Positions 13,601 to 25,531 of a DNA stretch of 64,000 nt are shown piece by piece. The notes below the pieces were generated by a model, which worked only from the letters and a program-made list of their open reading frames with translations, made no database searches and was not told the origin of the DNA. The translations under genes were made by a program, and so were the position numbers. Numbering within the stretch: the stretch's first letter is position 1; the number at the start of each line of letters is the position of its first letter. The DNA lies in the NCBI GenBank assembly GCA_043228905.1, contig JBHGNT010000001.1:12214001-12278000 (forward strand), written 5' to 3'. The DNA is from Azolla caroliniana. Its lineage: Eukaryota > Polypodiophyta.

Positions 13601-13616
13601 TGGTATTAGAGCTTGG
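13601..13616 (+). other. Primer binding site of J (initiator tRNA-Met type)
   Basis: TGGTATTAGAGCTTGG follows the LTR and differs by one base from the common plant TGGTATCAGAGC site complementary to the 3' end of initiator tRNA-Met. Confidence 0.85.
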
Positions 13617-13622
13617 TTGAAG

Positions 13623-14404
13623 ATGGAAGGAGGTGTAAGCGGCCTCCCAAGCATGATAGTTCTAAACTCTCAGAACTATGTAGATTGGAAGATAAAGATG
13701 AGGACCTTCTCATAGTCAATGACCTGTATGAGCCAATTGATAGAGCAGAAATACCCACGGGGGTATTAGAGTCTGAATGGAAACTCTTGAATGGGAAGGT
13801 GGTGGCCACCATTAGATAGTGCATCGATGTTACTGTTCTTCAACATGTGGTGAACGACACAAACGCCTACGAGATGTGGCAGAAGCTATCAGGTTTGTAT
13901 GAGAGGAAGAACATCCTCAACAAAACATCCTTGATGAGAAAGATCGTGAGACTGAAATACAGGGACAGGGAAAGCATAGTCAAGCACATTAACACATTCA
14001 TGGGGTATGTGAATCAACTTGCCGCAACCAAGTTTCCCATTGAGGAGGCAATGCATGCCATCCTCCTATTGTGCACCCTGCCAGACAGCTGGGAGAATCT
14101 AGTGGTGACTCTCAGCACCTCGTGCTAGGAAGAGAACTTGTCTCTACAAGCGGTAAAGACAAGCATCTTGAATGAGGAGACTAGAAGGAAGGACAAGGGT
14201 GTCCTGGTCCAGTCGGCGTCAAATTTGACTCAACATACTAACAGAGGAAGGAATCGGCAAAGGAGTCTACCAAGGAGAGAAAAGTCCCATGCCAAATCCA
14301 AGTGTAGAGGAAAGCTGACATGCTTCTATTGTGGAAAGCCTGGACACTTCCAAAAGGATTGCCGACACCTCAAGAAGGAAAAGAGTGTCGGCAACAACGT
14401 CTAA
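13623..14404 (+). pseudogene. Copia gag of element J, with CCHC zinc knuckle
   Basis: It starts with ATG 26 bp after the LTR. The product is a capsid-type Gag with an NYVDWKIKM motif, a UBN2/retrotran-gag-like helical region (YEMWQKLSGLYER, LPDSWENLV) and a C-terminal knuckle CFYCGKPGHFQKDC near 14320-14370. It would coat the element RNA in cytoplasmic particles. At least one frame change in the first 80 codons and in-frame stops at about 13818 and 14127 disable it. Confidence 0.85.
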
Positions 14405-15860
14405 CCCAGGAAGATTCCTGATGAAAAGGGCACATCGACCATAGCTACAAGTGCAAAGGAATTTTATTCATCTGTGAGCAGGCCAACACAAATCTTGTAA
14501 GCGAAGAGTGCACTTGGGTAATCGACTCGGGTGCATCATTCCACGTAACTTCTATCGAGAGAGTGTTTTTCGACTTACATAGTTGGGGATCACAACTATG
14601 TAAAGATGGGAGATCATGGAGAGTGCAAGATAGCTGGCATTGGAAGCGTGTGCATGATGACATCAACAGGTTGTCGACTGATGCTGAAGGAAGTTTGACA
14701 TGTCCCCGATATAAGATTGAATCTGATACCAACTTGAAGGTTGGATGATGAAGGCTACAATGGTAGCTTCCAGAATGGTAAGTGGAAGTTTTGTAGTGGA
14801 AACCTCATAATGGCACGAGCACAGAAAGAGGGCACATTGTATATGATGCATGCCCGACTGTGCAAGTCGGAAGTGAATGTGGCAGCCGACTCCAGTGGAG
14901 AGTTATGGCATAAGAGGCTCGACCACATGAGTGAAAAGGAATGCACATCCTGGCTGATCAGGAACTTCTCCCATAAGTGAAAGGAGTTCACTTGAAGAAG
15001 TGTGTCGACTACCTAGTCGGAAAGCAGAATTGAGCGGCATTCCACACAAGACCACCAAGAAGAAGACAAGTTGCACTGGAACTAGTACACACAGATGTGT
15101 GCTATGTAGATGCTCTGTCACATCGAGGTGGATAGTACTTCGTAATGTTTATTGACGACTATAGTCGGAAGACATGGGCCTTCGTACAGAAGTCAATGGA
15201 TCAAGTATTGTCAATGTTCAAGGAGTTCCAGACAAGAACTGAGCAAGAGTCGGGTCAGAAGTTGAAGGCTATCTGAATCGACAATGGTGGCGAATACAAA
15301 GGGCAGTTTGAGGAATACTGCAAGGCCAGGGTATTCAAATTGAGTACATTGTACCAAAGACCCTTGAGTTGAATGAGCTTGCAGAGAGGATGAATCGAAC
15401 AATTATGGAGAGAGTAAGGAGCATGCTGTCACATGCTAAACTGCCGAAATCTTATTGGGTTGAGGCAATGTACACGGTTGTTTACCTGATCAACAGGTCT
15501 CTCTCAGTACCATTGAAAGGTGATGTCCCACAGAGGGTGCAGACAAGAAAGGATGTCTCCTACCAACACCTGAGGGCGTTCGAATGCTTAGTGTATATGC
15601 ATGTGGCTAAGGATCAGAGGTCGAAGCTGGACAATAAGTCAAAACCATGCATATTCATGGGATACTTGGAGGACGAGCTTGGCTACATGCTGGGGACTTA
15701 GTTGATAAGAAAGTAGTGAGGAGTCGGGACGTAGTCTTCTTGGAAGACAAGACGATTGAGGACTGGAGGCAATAGAAGTCGGAATCGATTTCCCTATCGA
15801 CCCCCACTACTATGGACTTAAGGCCAAGTGAACCAACACAGTCAACTGCTTAGAGATAGC
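14405..15860 (+). pseudogene. Copia protease and integrase region of element J
   Basis: The aspartic protease is marked by WVIDSGASFH (about 14515), with the active-site DSG intact. The pre-integrase LWHKRLDHMS (about 14905) is followed by a heavily shifted integrase core. A cleaner stretch at 15369-15701 has NELAERMNRTIMERVRSML, YWVEAMYTVVYLINRS and the CIFMGY box. Multiple stops and frameshifts occur between 14980 and 15370, so no functional integrase is possible. The catalytic E-region is readable; the earlier Asp residues are only traceable across frames. Confidence 0.8.
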
Positions 15861-16039
15861 CAGTCGACACAGCTGAATCCGAGTCGGTCAACTCGGAGCA
15901 ACCGACCAACACAAATGAGTTAGAGTCAGTGGACTTATGGAAGTCGATCGAGGACTACAAAGCAGAATCGATAAATCCTCAATGACCGATCGACACATAT
16001 GAACCCGAGCCGAGAGGAGAGTCTGCACAGACATCTGAG

Positions 16040-17686
16040 TTGGAGCTAACAACGAGTGGAAGGAGATACCCACTCAAAGAAAGGAGAGTACCGACGACAT
16101 ATGCCAGCCAATACATCCTCTTGACTGATGAAGGTGAACTAGAGTGCTATGAAGAAGCCATAGCTAATGATCACAAGGAGAAATGGCGGAGTGCAACACA
16201 AGACAAGATGGACTCCTTGCATGAAAACTATACCTACGAGTTGGTGGAGCTACCAAAGGGTAAATGAATGGGTCTACAAGGTGAAGATTGGAGAAGTCGA
16301 TAGCACACCTAGGTATAAAGCCCACATAGTGGGGAAGGGGTTTCAACAGAAAAAGGGTGTTGACTTCGACGAAATATTTGCACCAGTCGTGAAGATGACT
16401 TCCATCCAAACTGTTCTGAGCATAGTTGCTAGTATGGATTTGGAGATCGAATAGATGAATGTCAAGACAACTTTCTTGCACGGGGAGCTGGATGAAGAAA
16501 TCTACATGCAGCAGCCCGAAGACTTTGAGGAGAAAGGGAAAGAGAACCTGGTGTGTCGATTGAAGAAAAGCTTGTATGGTCTGAAGCAAGCTCCACGCCA
16601 ATGGTACAAGAAGTCCGAGACCTTCACGTAGGAACACAACCTGATCACTGTGTGTTTGTCAAAAGGTATGATGAAGGTGACTTCTTAATTCTCTTATTAG
16701 ATGTGGATGACATGTTGATAGTCGGACAAGACACGAAGAGGATCGTGAGCTTGAAGAAAGCACTAGGCAAGTCATTTGCTATGAAAGATCTTGGATTGGC
16801 AAAACAAATCCTAAGGATGCATATAGTTCGAGATAGAACTAAGAAAGTGATGTGGTTGTCACAAGAGAAATACGTGACGAAGACTCTAGAAAGATTCAAC
16901 ATGTCAGAGGCGAAGCCAATCGGCTCCGTGTTGCCGACCAACAACAAGCTGAATGCCAAGCAATGCCCAAGAGGGGAGAAGGAAAATGATGAGATGAAGA
17001 AAGTATTGTATGCCTCAACCATCGATAGTTTAATGTATGTTATGGTCTGTATGAGAGCAGACATAACATCTACTGTGGGAGCAGTAAGCTAATACATGAG
17101 TAATCCAGGAAGAGAACATTGGGCATTTGTTAAATGGATACTTAGGTACTTGAAAGGCACCTTGGGTGTGTGTCTTAGGTATGGTGTCGGAAAACCCATG
17201 CTCGAAGGGTTTACCGACTCAGACATGTCGGGGGATGCAGACTTGAGTCAGTCCACTACAGGGTACGTGATGACCTATGCAGGGGGGGTAGTGTTGTGGC
17301 AATCACGATTGTAGAAGTTTGTGGCTTTGTCGATCACAGAGGCAGAGTACATTGCAGTGGTAGAGGCTGACAAAAACCTAATCTAGATGAGAAATTTTCT
17401 CAGTGAGTTGGGGATGAAGCAAAGGGATTTCTTACTTCATTGTGACAACCAGAGTGCCATACATCTAGTAAAGAATGTTGCGTACCACTACGGAACCAAG
17501 CACATACAGAGAAGGTATCACTAGTTGCGGGAGAAAGTGGAAGAAGAAGAGTTTACCCTTGTGAAGATCCATGCGGACAACAATGGATCTGACATAATGA
17601 CAAAGAACCTACCGATGGATAGACTCAGAGTTTGTCGACAGAGGACAGGACTAACAGACTCCACCCATAGGAGTGAAGGGGGAGTC
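16040..17686 (+). pseudogene. Copia reverse transcriptase and RNase H of element J
   Basis: The RT begins near RRYPLKERR and EKWRSATQDKMDSL, has a small deletion around 16264, then [27 protein letters not shown] and LKQAPRQWY. The catalytic box reads DVDDM instead of YVDDM (about 16700). RNase H covers TDSDMSGD, TTGYVMTYAGG, EAEYIAV, HCDNQSAI and KHIQRRYH, with interrupting stops. A purine tract (GAAGGGGGAGTC) ends at 17686 directly before the 3' LTR. Confidence 0.85.
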
Positions 17687-18096
17687 TGTTAGGAATATGT
17701 CCCTCCTATGGGTGCAATCGATTGGTCATGCCGAGTGCCGATAGTCGAAGACATGGAGAGTCGACAATGGGAGAGTCCAAGTCGAAGACACGATCGACTA
17801 GTCGGGCCGACCGGATGGTCGAAGATAAGGCTGACTAGTCGGGCCAACTAGTCGAAGATAAGGTCGACTGGTCGAAGATAAGTTCGACTAGTCAAATCCT
17901 GCCAACTGATTAATTATTGTTGTTATAATAGGAATAACAGTAGCAGTGGCTATATTTGTAAATGGCCCATACAGGGTATAAGTATAAATACACTTAGGGC
18001 AAACATAGTGTTAGGTTGAACAGAATTGTGTGTGAGCCTCTGTAGTTGAGTGTGACAGAGAAGAGAGTGTGTGTGAGTGAGAGGGAACCATAGCGG
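17687..18096 (+). repeat. Truncated 3' LTR of copia element J
   Basis: It starts TGTTAGGAATATG after the purine tract and matches the first ~410 bp of the 5' LTR, including the TATA-like segment. It has extra copies of the GACTAGTC word, then breaks off near CCATAGC where sequence of gypsy D begins. Confidence 0.85.
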
Positions 18097-19193
18097 AAGC
18101 ATTAGCAAGATTCTCTGTAGGTTCCCATGTTCGATCATTAGGTATATAACCTAACCAGTCAATCAAATAATATAGCTTGTTGCAGACGATCTTGGAGTCG
18201 AGAATGACAACAACTTCATATTAAGAGCCATCGAAAACTTCAACTAGAGGTGGGGGAGATGTAACACAACCCGGAATAGAGCTTGTTGTGTAGGGTTCCA
18301 AAAGTGAAACATGGAAGACTAGGTGAAGACGCATATGAGGAGGAAGGTCAAGTCAAAATGCCACATCATTGATCTTATGAGAGAGCACATATGGGCCGAA
18401 ACGTTGATAATCCAATTTGCAACAAGGTCTGGTGGTTTTAATGCTACATTGTAAGAGCCATACTCGATCTCCCACTTGAAATGTAGTTGATGAATCACGT
18501 CGATGAAGGTCGACAACCTTCTTTTGAGTGTTTTGAGTGTCACATAGATGGCCTGGAAGAATTTCTTGGAGTGGGTGAGCTGATCTTCAACAATTGGGTT
18601 TGTCGGGAATTTAGGATGTTCAAGCAACGCCCAACGAGGATGGTACCCAATGTTTGCAAAAAATAGGGAATATCCAGTAGAAGAATGCTCAGAGTTGTTG
18701 TAAGAGAATTCTGCCAAATGTAGTAGATCAACGCAATCATCTTGTTGATAGTTGGCAAAACAACAAAGATATTGCTCGATTGTTTGGTTGGTGCGTTCAC
18801 TCTACCCATTAGTTTTTGGATGGTAGCTGAAAGAGAGTTTGCAAGAAGTATGTAAGAGTTTGAACATGTGCCGCCAAATTTTTTGAGATGAACTGGGGAC
18901 ACCGATCACTGATAATATCATTTGAAAGACCATGACGCCGAAACACCTCCCGCATGAGTAAATCAACTGTCTCGTGGCTAGTAATGGTCTTTGTGCATGG
19001 AAGAAAATGTGTCATCTTCATAAAACGATCTACTACAGTGAGAATAGAATCCCCTTGGAAGGTCCGTAGTGAAGTCCAAGGAAATAGATTTCCAAGGGTT
19101 CTCAAGAATACGCATTGGCCATAATAAGCCATATGGATGATGTTAAGGCTTTTTTGATCGGCAACATGTATCACAACTATGAACATAATCTGT
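18097..19193 (-). pseudogene. Integrase core and chromodomain start of gypsy element D
   Basis: The minus strand spells a zinc-finger end (SCDTCCRSKKP, about 19145), VDRFMKMTHFLPCTKTI, the second catalytic Asp region (IISDRCPQFISKNL; the usual SDRGPQF), FSYNNSEHSSTGYS and LLDWLGY-like then NDRTWEPTENLANAS of a chromodomain at about 18130-18100. In chromoviruses the chromodomain follows integrase and steers insertion to heterochromatin. Several frameshifts are present. The chromodomain is cut off by the J LTR. Confidence 0.85.
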
Positions 19194-19796
19194 TGTCGCG
19201 TTATTACGAGTGTGCGTGTTGAAGGGCGGGACCACGGGGGTCTCGGACGAGGGGGAAAAGGGATGCCAAGAAAACCGACTCCGGACACGACCCGGAGGCA
19301 ACCGAACACGAGAGAGAGAGCATGCGTGTGACACCGAATCTTATGCACAAGAAACGAGAGGGGCTATGCTCCCGACACCACCAGATACACCAATATGCAC
19401 AAACAGATATAAGTGTATATATTACAAAGGAGAAAGATACAACCCCGACTTCGAGCCGGCTACGCTCAGAAGAAAAGAAGTTAACCCTAACAACTTTGCT
19501 GCCATGGCTGCGGTGCCCGACTTCTCAAGAAGGAGAAGAAGAAGAAGAACTAACCCTAGAAATAAAATGACCCTCTACAAAATGGTATACCCTTACGACT
19601 CAAAATGGGCAACCCCATACAAGAGACCCCTCCCTTCCTTTTATAGCCTAAGGAGGGAGGAACGTTACAATGTGGGATCAATACTCCCCCCTTATTCTAT
19701 ACACCGTTTTCCTACTATACATGTGCACATGTTGCACACCACCGACTTGCCCTATTCCACCCTAGTTTCACACTATAGCCGAAAATCTTCACAACA
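19194..19796 (-). repeat. LTR of element I (3' copy for its minus-strand transcription)
   Basis: It starts TGTCGCGTTATTACG and ends ACAACA. It contains a short GA run and a reverse-strand TATA box (TATAAAAGGAAGG, about 19630-19645). It is about 95% like 23638-24258 by eye, differing by scattered, mostly transition changes and a GA-repeat length difference. Confidence 0.9.
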
Positions 19797-20239
19797 TCCA
19801 CCCCCACCAAACCGCACATCCACCGGTATGTGCCAAGGAAGGAAAAGGGGTGAGAGATCTTGGTGACGGTGAGCAACCGGGTCCTCCACCTTACCAACAC
19901 CCGACCATCTCGTCGGCTCCTTGCTGGCGCCGATCCATCTTGCCGGCTCCTTACCGGCCCCGACCCGTTTCTCCATCCGATCCACCACGTCCGCCGCACG
20001 CACCTTCTTCTTCGACGGGCCCTCCCAAACATTGTTGTCGACTCGGTCTCTCTTCCTTCGCTCGCCGTGCATGTCCTTCCATGGGTTCTTCCTGAGTGCC
20101 ATTATCGTTCCCAGAGTATGCGCTCATGTTTTTCCCTTGCTTGCCGCGCTCTTTCACGGTATAGCGTGCCGTCACCCCGACCTCCATGTTGGTGCCCTTC
20201 GCGTTGTCTCGGTTGCCGTCCCGTGTTGTTGCCCATCGC

Positions 20240-22550
20240 CTTCGTCCCCTCACCGCCACCTTCCGTCTCCTTGGTCTTATGTTGCCACATCGGCTCGGAC
20301 TGCCAAGGTCTCTGGAACCAGTGTGGAGGATCCCTCTCCGGCCTTCCGTTCAAGATCACCTGAACCAACAACCTATCTCTGCGTCGGTGTTCCCGCTTTG
20401 GCACCTCCGTGTGTTGCGCATCCGCCTTCCTTGTTCGGCACCGCCTGTGCCGAACACTGTCCTGTACTCTTGCTTCGCTTTGGCCCTTGATGGCCACATG
20501 CACGTCTTCCGTTCCTCTTTCGGGTGTGCATTTCCCGGCTCGGCCCACCGCTCCTTAACCGGGTGTCCCCGACAGCTTACCAGAAGATCACCCTTGCCGT
20601 GTCCCGGCCTGTGCCTCCTTCATTCACGTAACGCCTTGGCTGGTTGGTGCTTCTGATGTTGCCGCCTTCGTCCCCTTGCCGCCACCTTCCATTACCCTCG
20701 GTCTCAAGTTGCCACGTCGGCCGAACAATCGGGGTCTCCGAGCAGGTGTGAAGGATCCTTCTCGGGCCTCCGTTTTGTTGGGTCACTGACTCTCGTACCA
20801 AGCGCATACGATCTTTGTCTGGCCGACTCTGCCGGTCGGGTCCGTATCCGGTTCGTGGCCGCCTCGCCGGCCTCATACCTCCTTTTGCTTTGCTTTCCTT
20901 CATTCGATCACGTTCTCCTGCCGCCACCGTCCTTCTCTCTAGGTCTCATGCCGGCTCTTGTCGCCGGCTGCCGGAGTCTCCGGATCAGTGTGAGTCTCTT
21001 CTTGGGACCTCCCCCTTGCCGTCTTCGGTTGCCCACCTTGTCCCCGCCACCGTTCTTCTCTCTAGGTCTCACGGCGGCACTCGGGCCGACCGCCGGAGTG
21101 TCTAGAACCGGTGTGTGTAAGGTCGAAGCAGCACCACTTGCCGTTTCCTCTCACCGTAGTCCCGACCTCCGTGTCGGCCTCTTCGGCTGGTCACATTCAC
21201 CTGCCGCCACTGATCTCTCCTATAGGACTCACGCCGGTAATCAGGCCGACCGCCGGATCGATGCGAGGATCTCCGCAAACCGCCCTTCCGCACTTCTGCC
21301 GTAGCCGGTTCCCGTTTCCTGCTGCTACCATCCTTCTCACTCGGTCTCACATTGCCACGTCGGCTTGAACTGCCGGTGTCTCCGGATTGGTGTGAGGATC
21401 CCATAGGATCGGTCTTCTGTTGCCTTTCCCTCGTCCCCTTGCCGCCACCGTCAGTCTCTTGGTCTTACGCCGGCTCCGATGCCGAATGCTGAAGTCTCTA
21501 GATCCGGTGTGAAGGATCCTCCTTGGGCTTCTCGTCTTCCCGACCCTCTTCCTGGGTCGTCTTTCTCCGCATGTCAAAAGGGTGGCTCGCTCCACACCCT
21601 CTCCCGTGGTACCGATGTACCGTGTTCCGGCCTCCCCGTAGGCTTGCCCCTTCCTCCCTTTCGGATCGGTTATCCGGAAGTCCGCTCCGCCCAGTTCTTG
21701 TCTGGGTCCATTCGCCACTTCGCGTTGCCGGGTCCCATTCTTCTGCCGCCACCGTCAGTATCTTGGTCTTACGTTGGATCCGATGCCGACCCCCGAAGTC
21801 TCTAGCCCAGTGTGAGGTGACCCATAGGACCGATCTTCGTTCTCCGCTTCGTCCCTTGTACTTCTCCCGAACTCGTCGTCACTCTCCTTGCTGTGCTCCC
21901 GCCTCCATCTCCCATCTCTTTCGGTCTCACGTTGCCATGTCGGCCGAATTGCCGAAGTCTTCGGTCAAGATGTGGGGACACTGATTTAGTAACGAATCGC
22001 GACGACTCATCCGGGGCCACCGACCCTTTTAGTGGTGCCGGGGGATTGCATCCGCTCTGTGATCAATCAAGCCCCGCTTGTGCTTGATTCTCCAATGTCC
22101 GGAGTTTCGGCTCCGATGCCGATCTTGCCGGATGCGTTCCGAACCCTTGATCACCTCCCTCCGATTCCCGACCTTCGCCTGGTCGGTCTTTCTCCCCATG
22201 TAAAAGAAGGCTGCGTGGTTCGGTCCCCGGTCGGGTCGTTTCTTGGTCCTTTCGTCGACCTTCTCGCGGGCCATTTCCCATCCATCTTCGCTGGCATCGT
22301 GTTAGGACTCCTCGATATCGTCATCCATCTCCTCGGTCTCATGTGGGCGTAAGGGCCCGAATGCCGAGTTCTCCGGAATCGGTTCTGAGGGCTATTGTCC
22401 GTTCCCTCCCTATATCGTCTCACCGGCGATTCTCGGTCTCACACCGCCGCCTTCCTCCTCTTGGGACTCATGTGGGCACTTGGGCTCGACTGCCATCGTC
22501 TCGGGAGCAAGTGTGGGAAGATGCGTAGAATCGCTTGTCCGTTTTACGAC
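20240..22550 (-). repeat. GC-rich imperfect tandem repeat block inside element I
   Basis: About eleven related segments recur at irregular 100-400 bp spacing. On the plus strand each has GCCGCCACC then TCTCT, GGTCTCA, a CGTCGGCCGA-like word, GTCTCCGGATC and GGTGTGAGGATCC. Clear anchors lie near 20252, 20675, 20920, 21045, 21200, 21320, 21437, 21745, 21905, 22310 and 22430. Other pieces are duplicated too: the CACCCTCTCCCGTGGTACC word occurs near 21597 and 22765, and CTCCAATGTCCGGAGTT near 22090 and 22635. Long open frames here are a composition effect; none shows a domain. The block takes the place of pol. Confidence 0.7.
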
Positions 22551-23600
22551 CTTGTTCGTAGCCAGCCACCGACACCTCGTGGTCGGTGGTTGTCTCCTTA
22601 CCGATCGTGCAAGCCCTACCCGGGCTTGCTTCTCCAATGTCCGGAGTTCCAGGCTGACGTGCCTGAAACCGCCGGTCCCGACATTCCGATTCTGCGATCG
22701 GTATCTCGGCCTTGTCCTTGGCCGTTCTATCTCCGCACGCCGAGAGGGCATTTTGTTTTGCACCCTCTCCCGTGGTACCGTGGTACCAATCTTCTACCTT
22801 CTCGTGGGCTAGGTCCATCTCCTCGGCGTTGGTTTGCGGCCTTGATCTTTCCTCTTCCTCGAGCATTGCCTCGAGAGCTGCGTACGCCTTCGCAATCCTG
22901 GCCCCGAAGCCGAGCCTTGCCGACTCTCTTTGCCGTTCGACCTCTTTCCGTTGTGATGGCGCGCCGTCGCATGCCTTCCTCCTAGCCTTCTCGGCCTGCT
23001 CGTCATCTAGCCGTTGGCATACGCTTCCGACCTTCAACCAGTCCTCCGTAAGGCCATTCGCTTCATCCTCGTCTTCGAGCTCAATCCCGATGGCCTCTCG
23101 TTCCGCTCGATCGATTGACCTAATGAACAACAGGACTTTGTCCACCCCCACCAAACCTTGCTCCTGCTCCGGGAGCCGAGCAAGCCGTTGCTCGAACTCT
23201 CGGAACGCCTTCGTTGCGTCCCACTGGTTGAAGCCACCCACTAGTTGAAGCCGCGTCATCCCCGACTCTTCCGTCGTCCTCCATATGCCTGTAGGAGCGC
23301 CTCTTCGAAGGCCTCCCATGAACTATGAGCTTCTTAGAGCTCCTTCACTTCCGCATGCATGCGGACGGCGACGACCTGACAGAAGAACCCTAGCCTCAAC
23401 GCCTTGTCTATGTCTCGCTCCTCCATTTCCACATTGTAGGCTTCCAAGTAGAATGGGACTTTGTCCCCGTTGAAATGGCCGACTCTTTCGACCACTCGTT
23501 CAATAGCTTGCTACACCGTCTCCCTTCTTGTTGTTGCCCGTCCAAACTCCCTCACTGCTTCGACAAAAAGTTGCGTGAAGTCATCTTCTTCCAACTCCAT
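22551..23600 (-). pseudogene. Gag remnant of element I
   Basis: The frame starts with ATG at 23600, about 25 bp inside the leader. It has RVVERVGHFNGDKVPFYL, FFCQVVAVRMHAEVKEL and WEAFEEALLQAYG, then after a short break REFEQRLARL and VGVDKVLLFIRSIDRAERE with IELEDEDEANGLTEDWL, and a helical RKEVERQRESARL region. In-frame stops occur near 23510 and 23330, with a disruption around 23250. It matches the gag start of L and, more distantly, the Gag of H. It is a capsid-type protein with no zinc knuckle recognised. Confidence 0.75.
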
Positions 23601-23637
23601 TCGCCCTTGCCGCCCTTCATGTCAGGTTCACCAAAGA

Positions 23638-24258
23638 TGTCGCGTTATTACGCGCGTGTGTGCTGAAGGGCAGGACCACGAGGGTCTCAGACAAGGGGGA
23701 AAAGGGATGCCAAGAAAACCGACTCGAGACACGACCCGGAGGCAACCGAACACGAGAGAGAGAGAGAAAAAGAGAGAGAGAGCATGCGCGCGACACCGAC
23801 TCTTATGCATAGGAAACGAGAGGGGCTATGCTCCCGACACCACCAGATACACCAATATGCACAAACAGATATAAGTGTATATATTACAAAGGAGAAAGAT
23901 ACAACCCCGGCTTCGAGCCGGCTATGCTCAGAAGAAAAGAAGTTAACCCTAACAGCTTTGCTGCCATGGCTGTGGCGCCCAACTTCTCAAGAAGGAGGAG
24001 GAGAAGAAGAACTAACCTTAGAAATAAAATGACCCTCTACAAAATGGTATTCCCTTACGACTCAAAATGGGCAACCCCATACAAGAGACCCCTCCCTTCC
24101 TTTTATAGCCTAAGGAGGGAGGAACGTTACAATGTGGGATCAATACTCCCCCCTTATTCTATACACCGTTTTCCTACTATACATGTGCACATGTTGCACA
24201 CCACCGGCTTGCCCTATTCCACCCTAGTTTCACACTATAGCCGGAAATCTTCACGACA
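23638..24258 (-). repeat. LTR of element I (5' copy for its minus-strand transcription)
   Basis: It starts TGTCGCGTTATTACG and ends CACGACA, with a longer GA run than the left copy. A reverse-strand TATA box (TATAAAAGGAAGG) is conserved. The sequence TTTGGTGAACC (23635-23625) lies a few bases inside it, at the position of a primer binding site. Confidence 0.9.
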
Positions 24259-24283
24259 CCGTAACAAAATGGCGAAGTCATGG

Positions 24284-25140
24284 CTACCAATATCGGCGAG
24301 AAATTAACTCAAAAGTCTTGTGGATGCCAAAATTTTCAACCATTGGTGTGTCATGACATTGTTGCACGACTTGGAGTCGAGAAGGACCGTCAACCACATA
24401 CAAGAGATTTTGTCGAAAAAGTAAACCATCATGGCAACTGAACTGGGTGTAGTCTTGACGAGGATTTTGAGATTGGAAGCTGGAAGCACAATCTGGGATA
24501 ATATGGTTCAAAATCTCTTGGGCGAATGCATCAATCACAATATGCTCCCAAATGGAATAAAGAAGACTTGAATCTCTAGATTTGTTGATAGTGTGCATTG
24601 CTATTAGTCGTAGACAATCAGGACCTAAGAGGATTTGCTTCTGACTTTTAAATGCGGTCTCTCCTGGTTGAAGTTCCATATACGAACGTCGAGAGCATCT
24701 ACTTTTCCTTGTTGCATTCCAAGGTGATATAGAATTATGAAATAAAAACGAGTTAAGAATTGCGCCCAACAAGCTTGTCAACGACTCAAAACTCGAGCAC
24801 TTTAGAAGTATGTTAGAATTTGGTGATCACTGTAGACAATAATTTGTTGAGAAGAACCCTCCAAAAAATGACGCCATTGTTGAAAGAATCCACAATGGCA
24901 AGAAGCTCTTTGTCGTGAATCTCATAGTTGATTTATGCAGCTTCAAATTTCCGTGAGTGAAAAGCCATAGGCCATCATCGCCAATCTGGGATAGTACGCT
25001 TCCTAGTGCGAAGTCAAATGCATTAGCTTCAAGTATAAAGCGCCTCATTGGATTGACATACATTAAAATTGGTGCGGATGTAAATGCTTACTTTAAACCC
25101 TCAAATGCAGAGTTCACATTTGTACTCCATACAAATGGTC
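24284..25140 (-). pseudogene. RNase H and integrase N-terminus of gypsy element D
   Basis: The RNase H piece (about 25063-24827) keeps RFILEANAFDFALGSVLSQ (catalytic D changed to E in this copy) and the KELLAIL-like region. After a gap, 24781-24284 contains a protease-resistant-looking linker, a DGLLFRQNLLYV strand, the zinc-finger start QQCHDTPMVENFGIHKTFELI and RRYW. The reading then runs into the insertion of element I. Several frameshifts are present. Confidence 0.75.
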
Positions 25141-25144
25141 GATT

Positions 25145-25531
25145 CTTTTGCGTCAGTTGAGTGAGGGCCAATACGATCTTTGAATAATCTTTGATGAACT
25201 TGCGATAAAAGTTTGCAAACCCCAAAAAACATTGTACATCTCGCACAGACTATGGTGTTTGCCAATCCAAAATCTTTTGCGTCAGTTGAGTGAGGGCCAA
25301 TACGATCTTTGAATAATCTTTGATGAACTTGCGATAAAAGTTTGCAAACCCCAAAAAACATTGTACATCTCGCACAGACTATGGTGTTTGCCAATCCAAA
25401 ATCTTTTGCGTCAGTTGAGTGAGGGCCAATATGATCTTTGAATAATCTTTGATGAACTTGTGATAAAAGTTTGCAAACCCCAAAAAACATTGTACATCTC
25501 GCACAGACTATGGTGTTTGCCAATCCAAAAT
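25145..25531 (-). repeat. 129-bp in-frame triplication in the RT/RNase H connection of element D
   Basis: Three head-to-tail copies start at 25145, 25274 and 25403, exactly 129 bp apart, and are nearly identical. In the pol frame each unit encodes 43 residues running from LDWQTP through [12 protein letters not shown] to ALTQLTQK, the normally single-copy junction after the RT thumb. Confidence 0.93.

Larger units (their letters stand above)
12960..18096 (+). mobile_element. Ty1/copia LTR retrotransposon J, decayed, 3' LTR truncated
   Basis: The order is 5' LTR (12960-13597), primer binding site, gag, protease, integrase, reverse transcriptase, RNase H, polypurine tract and partial 3' LTR (17687-18096), which is the copia order. 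Every domain carries stops or frameshifts, so it cannot move by itself. The LTR and gag resemble elements A and B further right, so all three belong to one family. The 3' LTR stops abruptly against gypsy element D, so no target duplication can be read. Confidence 0.92.
19194..24258 (-). mobile_element. Non-autonomous LTR element I: gag plus imperfect repeat block, no pol
   Basis: Two LTRs (19194-19796 and 23638-24258) with TGTCG/CGACA ends flank 3.84 kb of internal DNA. The target duplication is 4 bp (CTGT at 19190-19193, CCGT at 24259-24262; one C-to-T difference at a CpG). Removing I rejoins the integrase zinc-finger of D. Orientation is minus: leader TTTGGTGAACC lies just inside the right LTR and gag follows. 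After gag there is no recognisable protease, RT or integrase, only a GC-rich imperfect repeat block. The gag, leader and LTR ends match elements H and L, whose enzymes could have moved it. Confidence 0.85.

Noticed and set aside
19860-22990. Many overlapping plus- and minus-strand frames of 100-200 codons
   Set aside because: They come from GC-rich repeat segments in element I. No frame shows a domain and frames change from repeat to repeat.
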